From an uncultured Flavobacteriaceae bacterium (lineage in GTDB: Bacteria; Bacteroidota; Bacteroidia; Flavobacteriales; Flavobacteriaceae), in NCBI GenBank assembly GCA_913051755.1, contig CAJXBR010000004.1, positions 1-50,318 of the forward strand: a stretch of 50,318 bases of DNA, given 5' to 3'. A program made the position numbers and the translations under genes. Below are positions 44,063-50,318 of the stretch, piece after piece (the stretch's first letter is position 1; each line of letters starts with the position of its first letter). Under the pieces are notes generated by a model. It searched no databases and had not been told where the DNA came from. It saw only the letters and a list, made by a program, of their open reading frames with translations.

Positions 44063-44774
44063 ACCAGCTTTTTATTTTCATCAAAATTATACCAAAAATA
44101 GCTTCACTAATAATTGATCGGTTCATTTTTGAAACCCCTCGCGTGCGATCTGTGAATACAACAGGTATCTCCTTCAAACGAAAATTCTTGACCCATGCTT
44201 TGAATTTCATTTCAATCTGAAAAGCATAGCCAGAAAAACGGATATTTTCATTTGTGATGGCTTGAATCACTTCTTTTTTATATCCCACAAAGCCCGCAGT
44301 CGTATCTTTAATTGGCATTCGAGTAATCAAACGAACGTAGAGTGAGGCAAAATAGGACAGTAAAATTCTAGACAAAGTCCAATTGATGACTTGAATTCCA
44401 CGAACATATCTTGATCCCACAACAACATCTGCCTTGTCCTTTTGCAGCATATCATATAATTTAGTAAGGTCATAAGGGTCATGAGAAAAATCAGCATCCA
44501 TTTCAAATAAATACTGATAATTTCGATCCAATGCCCATTGAAATGCCTCAAGATAAGCAGGGCCCAAACCTTCTTTAGTTGGCCGTTTCAGGAGGTGTAA
44601 ACAGTCTTTATATTTTGGTTGTAGTGCTTCGACTAATTGAGCAGTTCCGTCCGGCGAATCATCATCTACAACCAGCATATCAAAAGGATAATCTAAGGCC
44701 ATTACAACCGCAACCAATTCCTCGATGTTTTCGGCTTCATTGTAGGTTGGAACAATAACTAGCTTTTCTTTCAT
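44052..44774 (-). CDS. Dolichyl/polyprenyl-phosphate mannose synthase-like glycosyltransferase
   Basis: The ATG at 44772-44774 gives 240 residues starting MKEKLVIVPTYNEAENIEEL. Farther upstream codons add an unlikely leader. It is a GT2 family A-fold enzyme with the nucleotide/metal blocks VVDDDSPDGTA and FEMDADFSHDP, and KDTTAGFVGYKKEV later. It transfers a sugar from a nucleotide sugar to polyprenyl phosphate at the membrane, probably for glycan or glycoprotein synthesis. No C-terminal membrane domain is present. It is coupled to pyrC by an 11-base overlap. Confidence 0.9.
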   Translation of the reverse strand: MKEKLVIVPTYNEAENIEELVAVVMALDYPFDMLVVDDDSPDGTAQLVEALQPKYKDCLHLLKRPTKEGLGPAYLEAFQWALDRNYQYLFEMDADFSHDPYDLTKLYDMLQKDKADVVVGSRYVRGIQVINWTLSRILLSYFASLYVRLITRMPIKDTTAGFVGYKKEVIQAITNENIRFSGYAFQIEMKFKAWVKNFRLKEIPVVFTDRTRGVSKMNRSIISEAIFGIILMKIKSWYAK

Positions 44775-44841
44775 GATATACGCAAAACAAAAGTAGGGAA
44801 TTCGGCGGTCTTGTTCCCATACCATTGTTTACTTTTGTACT

Positions 44842-45507
44842 GTGAGTGAATATACTTTATTGCCATATACCGCTGATGATTCCACTGCCATGTGGTATTC
44901 ATTCCTACTATTTTGTATTTTACTGCTGATAAAGGTCAAAGATCAAGGGTTATTTTTTTCAATCACTCGTATCAGCCAAACAGACATTCCTTCGACCAAA
45001 AAAATTAACGCCCCATCAGAAAACATAAAAATTCAAGACATCATCACCTTTGCTTTTCGTGGATTTGTATTTGGGTATTTCGTATATAAACCGTTGGTTC
45101 ATTGGCATTTGATTGATGAACTAACACCAATTTACTTGGTGATCGGCGTATGGCTTGGGTATACCATTGCCAAGTTTGTTTTAGAATTCATAATTGGATT
45201 GTTTTGGAAGTCATGGCGCATGTTAATAGAAGTAATTTTGCGCAGAGGGCTGCTAAAAACCAAAGCAGCATTTATTTTGTTTATATCTATCCTTTTCTCA
45301 AACTACCCCCCACTAGATCACCAAATATACTGGGGGGGTGTGGGTTTAATTTATATTTTGTACTACATCATTGGATATCAGTCTTTTGCCAAACCTTATC
45401 AAAAATTGATACAAAAAAGGAAAGTACTATTTATTTCTTATATTTGCACCCTCGAAATTGGATCCCTTTGGGTCTTGTTCGTGATACTGAATCAAACCAA
45501 CACATAA
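44842..45507 (+). CDS. DUF4271 membrane protein
   Basis: The 221-residue protein is very hydrophobic, with about six transmembrane segments, and fits DUF4271, a Bacteroidota family of unknown function commonly found beside hemD. I use the GTG at 44842, because the next in-frame ATG at 44890 would leave almost nothing ahead of the first helix. The C-terminal half carries WGGVGLIYILYYIIGYQSF and ends in a short helix. It lies 7 bases before hemD and is probably co-transcribed with it. Confidence 0.8.
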   Translation: MSEYTLLPYTADDSTAMWYSFLLFCILLLIKVKDQGLFFSITRISQTDIPSTKKINAPSENIKIQDIITFAFRGFVFGYFVYKPLVHWHLIDELTPIYLVIGVWLGYTIAKFVLEFIIGLFWKSWRMLIEVILRRGLLKTKAAFILFISILFSNYPPLDHQIYWGGVGLIYILYYIIGYQSFAKPYQKLIQKRKVLFISYICTLEIGSLWVLFVILNQTNT

Positions 45508-45514
45508 TACATTT

Positions 45515-46261
45515 ATGAAAGTAAAAAAGATTCTTGTTTCACAACCCAAACCAGCTGTTGAAAACTCACCATACAACCAACTTGTTGAGAAGAGAAAAGT
45601 TGCCATTGACTTTAGACCCTTTATTCATGTAGAAGGAGTTGCTGCAAGAGAGGTTAGAAAGCAAAAAATTGACCTGAGTAAATTTTCAGCAATCATTTTG
45701 ACAAGTCGAAATTCGGTAGATCATTTTTTCAGACTAGCAGATGAGATGCGCTATCCTGTTCCCTCTACCTTAAAATATTTCTGTCAATCAGAGGCAGTTG
45801 CTTATTATCTTCAGAAATATGTGGTTTATCGCAAGAGGAAAGTCTATGTTGGCACACGAACGTTTTCAGATTTGATCGAACTAATTACCAAGCACAAAAG
45901 CGAAACCTTTTTACTACCCTGTTCAGATGTGCTAAAACCAAGTGTTCCTGAAGCGCTTGATAAGCTCGAAATCAAGTGGACAAAGGGCGTGTTTTACAAC
46001 ACTGTCATCAGCGATCTATCAGATTTACGTGATGTGTATTATGATATTTTGGTGTTTTTTAGTCCTTCAGGAATTGAGTCTTTGTTTCACAATTTTCCAG
46101 ACTTTCAGCAAAACAATACACGTATTGCTGTGTTTGGCAATAGTACAGTCAAAGCTGCTGAAGATGCCAATTTACGAATCGATATTCTCGCGCCTACCCC
46201 TGCCAACCCTTCAATGACCAAAGCACTCGACGAGTATATTGCCAAAGCAAACAAGCGATAG
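45515..46261 (+). CDS. hemD: Uroporphyrinogen-III synthase
   Basis: The 248-residue protein fits the diverged Bacteroidota HemD, which cyclises hydroxymethylbilane to uroporphyrinogen III. Visible features are the KILVSQPKPAVENSPY opening, FSAIILTSRNSVDHFFRLAD, LVFFSPSGIESLF-like text (ILVFFSPSGIESLFHNFP) and the closing ILAPTPANPSMTKALDEYI. HemD sequences are poorly conserved, so the call relies on the SPSG and TPANPSM blocks and on its position after DUF4271. It is followed by a terminator hairpin. Confidence 0.87.
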   Translation: MKVKKILVSQPKPAVENSPYNQLVEKRKVAIDFRPFIHVEGVAAREVRKQKIDLSKFSAIILTSRNSVDHFFRLADEMRYPVPSTLKYFCQSEAVAYYLQKYVVYRKRKVYVGTRTFSDLIELITKHKSETFLLPCSDVLKPSVPEALDKLEIKWTKGVFYNTVISDLSDLRDVYYDILVFFSPSGIESLFHNFPDFQQNNTRIAVFGNSTVKAAEDANLRIDILAPTPANPSMTKALDEYIAKANKR

Positions 46262-46291
46262 TCTTATATTTTTATAGTCTGCGTTAAATAT

Positions 46292-46325
46292 AAAACCCTT
46301 AAGTGATAGTAGTTAAGGGTTTTTT
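46292..46325. terminator. Bidirectional hairpin terminator after hemD
   Basis: AAAACCCTTAA at 46292-46302 pairs with TTAAGGGTTTT at 46313-46323, an 11-bp stem with a 10-base loop and flanking A and T runs. It serves hemD on the plus strand and the tRNA-Leu gene on the minus strand. Confidence 0.88.
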
Positions 46326-46326
46326 G

Positions 46327-46408
46327 TGCGGGTGAAGGGACTCGAACCCCCACGCCGTGAAGCACTAGATCCTAAATCTAGCGTGTCTACCAATTTCACC
46401 ACACCCGC
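46327..46408 (-). tRNA. tRNA-Leu (anticodon UAG)
   Basis: Read on the minus strand, this 82-base gene has a 7-bp acceptor stem (GCGGGTG with CACCCGC). The anticodon stem-loop is CTAGA-TTTAGGA-TCTAG with anticodon TAG. It also has an enlarged variable region, as in class II tRNAs, and a TTCGAGT T-loop. The discriminator base is A, as expected for leucine. CCA is not encoded, since the following bases are CAA. Confidence 0.95.
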
Positions 46409-46421
46409 TAGTAATAGGTTG

Positions 46422-46429
46422 CAAATATA
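46422..46429 (-). promoter_or_regulatory. Candidate -7 element of tRNA-Leu
   Basis: On the minus strand this is TATATTTG, an exact TAnnTTTG match that ends 13 bases before the mature tRNA 5' end. No clear -33 element is visible. Confidence 0.4.
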
Positions 46430-46490
46430 AACACATTTAGCGATTTTTTATCTCTAAATTATACGATATATTCGTATTCAATTCAACATT

Positions 46491-47888
46491 ATGTCAGCAC
46501 AAGCTACCTACATCGAAAAAAATAAAAAACGCTTCCTTGAAGAGCTGTTTTCGCTCATCCGTATCCCCTCTATTAGTGCAGATTCGCACTATGCCCTGCA
46601 TATGCGAACTGCTGCACAAGCAGTGGCAGATGCCCTCACTACTGCAGGATGCACACACACCGAACTCTGTTCAACTGCAGGTTATCCCATCGTCTATGGC
46701 GAGAAAATCATTGACACTTCCCTACCCACTGTGCTCGTTTATGGTCATTATGACGTGCAACCCCCCGATCCACTAGACCTATGGGACACGCCTCCTTTTG
46801 AACCAGAAATAAGAAAAACAGATATCCATCCAGAAGGAGCCATTTTTGCACGTGGCGCTTGTGATGACAAAGGGCAAATGTTTATGCACATCAAAGCACT
46901 TGAAGTGATGGAGCAAAATGGTGGTACTCCTTGTAATGTCAAATTTATGATTGAAGGTGAGGAAGAAGTTGGCAGTGACAACCTGGAAACCTTTGTTCGT
47001 GAAAATGCCGACAAACTCGCCAATGATGTAATACTAATCTCCGACACCGGTATGCTTGCAAACGACATTCCTTCCATTACTACTGGTCTACGTGGTATGA
47101 GCTATGTAGAAGTGGAAATCACTGGACCGAATCGTGACTTGCATTCAGGTCTTTATGGCGGGGCAGTTGCCAATCCTATCAATATTCTGACCAAAATGGT
47201 GGCGTCCCTCCACGACGAAAACAATCGAGTTACAATTTCAAACTTTTACGATAAAGTGGAAGAACTCAATGCTGCAGAACGCGAGCAGTTCAAACAAATC
47301 CCATTTTCCTTAGAAAACTATAAAAACGCACTTGACATTGAATCGGTTCATGGAGAAAAGGGCTATTCTACGCTAGAACGCAAGTCCATTCGTCCAACCC
47401 TTGATGTCAATGGCATTTGGGGAGGATATATTGGTGAGGGTGCAAAAACAGTTATTGCATCAAAGGCCTATGCAAAAATATCGATGCGATTGGTGCCAAA
47501 TCAAAAGTCGGAAGAGATTACAAAACTATTTATGGATCATTTTGTTTCAATCGCTCCCAAAGGAGTGACAGTAAAAGTCACGCCTCATCACGGAGGAGAA
47601 GCCTATGTCATGCATCCCGATGGCTTGGAATTTCAAGCAGCATCAAAAGCATACGTTGAAACCTTTGGTAAAGCCCCTATCCCAGTGCGCGATGGAGGGA
47701 GTATTCCAATCGTAGCATTGTTTGAAGAAACTCTACAAAGCAAGACCGTATTGATGGGCTTTGGTCTCGACAGCGATGCAATTCACTCCCCCAATGAGCA
47801 TTTTGGTGTGTTTAACTTTTTGAAAGGTATAGAGACAATTCCGCACTTTTACAAACACTTCACGACGATGCACCAAGCAAGTCAATAA
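46491..47888 (+). CDS. M20-family dipeptidase/metallopeptidase
   Basis: The 465-residue cytoplasmic enzyme has the M20/M28-type di-zinc site: His and Asp in VLVYGHYDVQPPDP, Asp in GACDDKGQMFMH, the Glu pair in IEGEEEVGSDN, Asp in LISDTGM and the C-terminal His in AIHSPNEHFG. A dimerisation/lid domain lies at about 210-370. It belongs to the CNDP-like dipeptidase branch, which cleaves dipeptides. There is no signal peptide. Its last 29 bases overlap the end of hemW on the other strand. Confidence 0.92.
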   Translation: MSAQATYIEKNKKRFLEELFSLIRIPSISADSHYALHMRTAAQAVADALTTAGCTHTELCSTAGYPIVYGEKIIDTSLPTVLVYGHYDVQPPDPLDLWDTPPFEPEIRKTDIHPEGAIFARGACDDKGQMFMHIKALEVMEQNGGTPCNVKFMIEGEEEVGSDNLETFVRENADKLANDVILISDTGMLANDIPSITTGLRGMSYVEVEITGPNRDLHSGLYGGAVANPINILTKMVASLHDENNRVTISNFYDKVEELNAAEREQFKQIPFSLENYKNALDIESVHGEKGYSTLERKSIRPTLDVNGIWGGYIGEGAKTVIASKAYAKISMRLVPNQKSEEITKLFMDHFVSIAPKGVTVKVTPHHGGEAYVMHPDGLEFQAASKAYVETFGKAPIPVRDGGSIPIVALFEETLQSKTVLMGFGLDSDAIHSPNEHFGVFNFLKGIETIPHFYKHFTTMHQASQ

Positions 47889-49002
47889 GAAACAAGTCTG
47901 CAGAAATTCCGTCAGCCAAAAATGCACCACTTCGAGTGGTTTTTAAAGCATTGTTTTCAATATGCAACAATCCTTCTTCTATAAATCGTTTGGCTTGCTC
48001 CTCCAGATGCTGCCGATATCGCAATCCCAAATTGCTTTCCATTGCATGTAGAGACACACCCCAAGATGCGCGCAACCCAATCATAATCGATTCGTTGTAT
48101 CGATCAATTACACTCAACTTTTCTATCGTTTGTGGCAGTTCGCCCTGTGCTATCTTTTGCATATATCTTGCATTATTGCTCACATTCCAATAACGATGAA
48201 TACCATCAAATCCATGTGCTGAGGGACCAATACCCAAGTAGGTTTTACCTTGCCAATAACCAATATTGTTTCGCGAATGATACCCCGGTTTTCCAAAACT
48301 TGATAATTCGTAATGATCATAACCCCTAGTAGTTAGGGTGTCAACCAAATAATTGAACTGTGCCTCAACAAGTTGTTCATCCAAAAGAGAAACAACCCCC
48401 TTGTTTACAAAACGTTCAAGAGCTGTTTTAGGCTCAAGGGTGAGTGCGTATGACGAAATATGTGGTACATCTAGTTGAAGGGCATAATCAAGGTTTTGTT
48501 TCCAATCATCTAGCGTGGTTCTCGGATTGCCAAAAAGCAGGTCAATTGACAGGTTATTAAAAATTGCTTTTGCATCCTGCACTGAAGAAATGGCTTGACT
48601 GCCATTGTGCTCACGATTCATCAGGGTTAACTCATCGTCCAAAAACGATTGCACCCCTATCGAAAGACGATTGATGCCTAGCTTTTCAATGTCACACATA
48701 TACGCTTTGGTTAAATCATCGGGGTTGGCTTCAAGGGTGATTTCGGGGTTTTTCACAACGTCATAGCACTGATTCACTTCATCGATCAATAATTGGAGCT
48801 GTGCAGGGCTAAGCACAGATGGTGTTCCACCACCAAAATAAATTGTATCTACGGGGGTTTTAGCATCTTTTTTTCGCAGTCGAATTTCTTGTTGAATTAC
48901 AGCCATCATATCATCAGCGTAGCGCATAGAGGTCGAAAAATGGAAGTTGCAATAATGACATGCCTTTTTGCAAAAAGGTATATGTAGATATAGTCCCGAC
49001 AT
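47860..49002 (-). CDS. hemW: Radical SAM heme chaperone HemW
   Basis: The ATG at 49000-49002, one base after the ruvC stop, gives 380 residues. An upstream extension would lie inside ruvC. The radical-SAM cluster motif is CKKACHYC (Cys11, Cys15, Cys18) in MSGLYLHIPFCKKACHYCNF. This is followed by FGGGTPS, ITLEANPDD, INRLSIGVQSF and the HEMN-type C-terminus. HemW carries heme to target proteins and is often mislabelled as coproporphyrinogen dehydrogenase. It ends inside the M20 peptidase gene tail. Confidence 0.92.
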   Translation of the reverse strand: MSGLYLHIPFCKKACHYCNFHFSTSMRYADDMMAVIQQEIRLRKKDAKTPVDTIYFGGGTPSVLSPAQLQLLIDEVNQCYDVVKNPEITLEANPDDLTKAYMCDIEKLGINRLSIGVQSFLDDELTLMNREHNGSQAISSVQDAKAIFNNLSIDLLFGNPRTTLDDWKQNLDYALQLDVPHISSYALTLEPKTALERFVNKGVVSLLDEQLVEAQFNYLVDTLTTRGYDHYELSSFGKPGYHSRNNIGYWQGKTYLGIGPSAHGFDGIHRYWNVSNNARYMQKIAQGELPQTIEKLSVIDRYNESIMIGLRASWGVSLHAMESNLGLRYRQHLEEQAKRFIEEGLLHIENNALKTTRSGAFLADGISADLFLIDLLGASS

Positions 49003-49003
49003 G

Positions 49004-49570
49004 CTATTTCTTAATGCGATGTGCCTCTTGTTTGACAAATGAGCCCCAACCCGAATATATTTTTCCAGATTCCTGAGCAGGGTTGAAAAAGTGACATACC
49101 GCAGCTGCCAACCCGTCTGTGGCATCAAGGTTTTTGGGTAGGGTTTTGAGATTCACCAGTTGTTGAAGCATTCGAGCAACCTGCTCCTTGGAGGCGTTTC
49201 CATTTCCTGTGATAGCCATTTTTATTTTTCTGGGAGAATACTCGGTTATTGCCAACTCTCGAGACAATCCAGCAGCCATAGCAACCCCTTGTGCACGACC
49301 CAACTTCAACATCGACTGAACGTTTTTTCCAAAAAAAGGTGCTTCCAATGCCATTTCGTCTGGGTGAAATTTATCAATGACTTCAATTGTTTTATCAAAA
49401 ATCTTTTGCAAACGTAAATAGTGATTTTCTTTTGAATTCATCACCAGTTCATCTATGTGAAGGAGCTTCATTTTTTTTCCATCGACTGTGATAAGACCGT
49501 ACCCCATTATTGTTGTTCCAGGGTCAACGCCAAGAATAATGCGTTTCGAGCTAGAGATTGTCTCTTTCAT
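49004..49570 (-). CDS. ruvC: Holliday junction resolvase RuvC
   Basis: The 188-residue endonuclease has the four expected catalytic acids: Asp16 in ILGVDPGTT, Glu76 in MALEAPFF, and Asp149 and Asp152 in LDATDGLAAAVCHF. It resolves four-way junctions with RuvAB during recombination. It is 12 bases after the TonB-C-like gene and one base before hemW on the same strand, suggesting co-transcription. Length is typical. Confidence 0.95.
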   Translation of the reverse strand: MKETISSSKRIILGVDPGTTIMGYGLITVDGKKMKLLHIDELVMNSKENHYLRLQKIFDKTIEVIDKFHPDEMALEAPFFGKNVQSMLKLGRAQGVAMAAGLSRELAITEYSPRKIKMAITGNGNASKEQVARMLQQLVNLKTLPKNLDATDGLAAAVCHFFNPAQESGKIYSGWGSFVKQEAHRIKK

Positions 49571-49582
49571 TGTTTGATAATA

Positions 49583-50023
49583 TCAGTTTTGAAGTAGAAT
49601 AGGTATGCGAAACTGCACTTGGGCAGTAACCCCTACATTGGTCTTTGTTGCTGGATTTACATTTGGTAGTTTATCGATGGCTGTTTGCATGGATTGAAGA
49701 ATTGCCTTGTATGTGGCAGGTTCTATTCCTTTAAAAAGTACTTTTCCACTTTGATCAACTTCCAGAAAAAGAATTACTGATTTTGGCGCATTGGGGTGAA
49801 GTGGTAAAGGGTTTTCTGTAAATGCCATGCTAATCGATCGAGAAATCGATGCCTGGAAACAATCCCATTGATCAACAGTCGTTTCTGCACTCTCGCATCC
49901 AGGATATACAGGAGGTTGATCTGTTGATTGCCAAGCAGTGTTGGGCTTACGAATTTGCTCCGCATCAGTTTGGTTGCAGGTATTCACTAATATAAATATC
50001 CCAATAAATAATATCCTCAACAT
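49583..50023 (-). CDS. TonB-C-like small exported protein
   Basis: The 146-residue protein has a hydrophobic signal that ends with a possible lipobox (FILVNTC, Cys16). The rest resembles the C-terminal domain of Bacteroidota energy-transducer TonB proteins: QPPVYPGCESAETTVDQWDC then CFQASISRSI, and a VDQSGKVLFKGIEP strand-turn-strand. It lacks the N-terminal transmembrane anchor and proline linker of full TonB, so it is probably a stand-alone TonB-C-like lipoprotein of unknown role. It is divergent from the DUF456 gene. Confidence 0.72.
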   Translation of the reverse strand: MLRILFIGIFILVNTCNQTDAEQIRKPNTAWQSTDQPPVYPGCESAETTVDQWDCFQASISRSISMAFTENPLPLHPNAPKSVILFLEVDQSGKVLFKGIEPATYKAILQSMQTAIDKLPNVNPATKTNVGVTAQVQFRIPILLQN

Positions 50024-50058
50024 TGGTTATGAAAAGTACAAAAAAAAATATGGAATCA

Positions 50059-50089
50059 TTTGCATACTACTCCCACTTCATTAATTTAG
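50059..50089 (+). promoter_or_regulatory. Candidate promoter of the DUF456 gene
   Basis: TTTG at 50059-50062 and TAATTTAG at 50082-50089 are 19 bases apart. The second matches TAnnTTTG at 7 of 8 positions. The ATG at 50108 is 18 bases downstream. Confidence 0.45.
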
Positions 50090-50107
50090 CTTCTCCTATT
50101 TTATATT

Positions 50108-50318
50108 ATGGACATAATACTACTCGTTTTTGGTGGTCTTCTAATATTATTAGGCGTAGCAGGCAGTTTTTTACCCGTAATCCCAGGTCCAGTTTGCAGT
50201 TGGTTGGGATTAGTTGTACTAAATCTAACAGACAGTGTTCCATCCAACACAACTTTTTTAATATCCACATTTATTATTGCTCTTGTCATTTTTTCACTAG
50301 ATGCTTTACTTCCTGTGT
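50108..50318 (+). CDS. DUF456 membrane protein (partial)
   Basis: An open frame from the ATG at 50108 runs off the right edge (70 codons). It begins MDIILLVFGGLLILLGVAGS and continues FLPVIPGPVCSWLGLVVL, the characteristic start of DUF456 membrane proteins, with a Gly/Pro-rich turn between the first two helices. The function of the family is not established. Only about 70 of some 160 expected residues are visible. Confidence 0.75.
   Translation, partial: MDIILLVFGGLLILLGVAGSFLPVIPGPVCSWLGLVVLNLTDSVPSNTTFLISTFIIALVIFSLDALLPV

Noticed and set aside
49003..49128. Longer HemW starting inside ruvC
   Set aside because: The extension is out-of-frame ruvC sequence, and the ATG at 49002 directly precedes the radical-SAM motif.
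1..50318. CRISPR array, insertion sequence, prophage or rRNA operon
   Set aside because: I found no regularly spaced repeats, transposase or integrase motifs, phage genes or rRNA sequence anywhere in the window.

Overview
The window is a chromosomal segment of a Bacteroidota bacterium, most likely a marine member of the Flavobacteriaceae. The evidence is the AT-rich DNA, a SusC/SusD pair, many SPII lipoproteins, promoter elements of the Bacteroidota type (TAnnTTTG), and a housekeeping block with families usual in Flavobacteriia (DUF4296, DUF4271, HemD, TrmB, Mrp, NifU-like). I see no insertion sequence, prophage, CRISPR array or rRNA. No gene-free stretch exceeds 300 bases. The largest gaps (1505-1726, 8015-8236, 25000-25292, 32294-32496) are promoter regions between divergent genes.

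Region 1 (1-24999) is a polysaccharide utilisation locus for mannose- and GlcNAc-containing glycans, best explained as N-glycan-like material. It encodes a GH92 alpha-mannosidase with two accessory domains, a sialate O-acetylesterase-family esterase, a GH2 beta-mannosidase translationally coupled to a CutC-family protein, a GH20 beta-hexosaminidase, a SusC/SusD outer-membrane importer, and two sugar permeases of the FucP/GluP type. It also encodes a NagB-like/PIG-L fusion protein for amino-sugar catabolism and two regulators: a membrane-bound TPR protein with a LuxR-type HTH, and a DeoR-family protein. A helically phased TGCA repeat lies upstream of GH92, susC and the TPR regulator. A related four-fold 10-bp repeat lies between deoR and the nagB-like gene.

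Region 2 (25293-35717) looks like a two-compartment 3-keto-glycoside pathway. It holds two TIM-barrel sugar isomerases, a NupG-like permease, two Gfo/Idh/MocA oxidoreductases (one Tat-exported), a DUF1080 (3-keto-disaccharide hydrolase) lipoprotein, a cytochrome c lipoprotein, a GMC flavoprotein with a C-x5-C-x3-C iron-sulfur motif, and its gluconate-2-dehydrogenase-subunit-3 partner. A glycerol-facilitator-type aquaporin follows.

Region 3 (35730-50318) is housekeeping: NifU-like and Mrp iron-sulfur proteins, an alkyltransferase-like protein, TrmB, a PhoR/PhoB-like two-component pair, a LuxE-like acyl transferase, TyrS, DUF4296, dihydroorotase, a dolichyl-phosphate-mannose-synthase-like glycosyltransferase, DUF4271, HemD, tRNA-Leu(UAG), an M20 peptidase, HemW, RuvC, a TonB-C-like lipoprotein and a partial DUF456 protein. 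Genes are tightly packed with several tail-to-tail overlaps.
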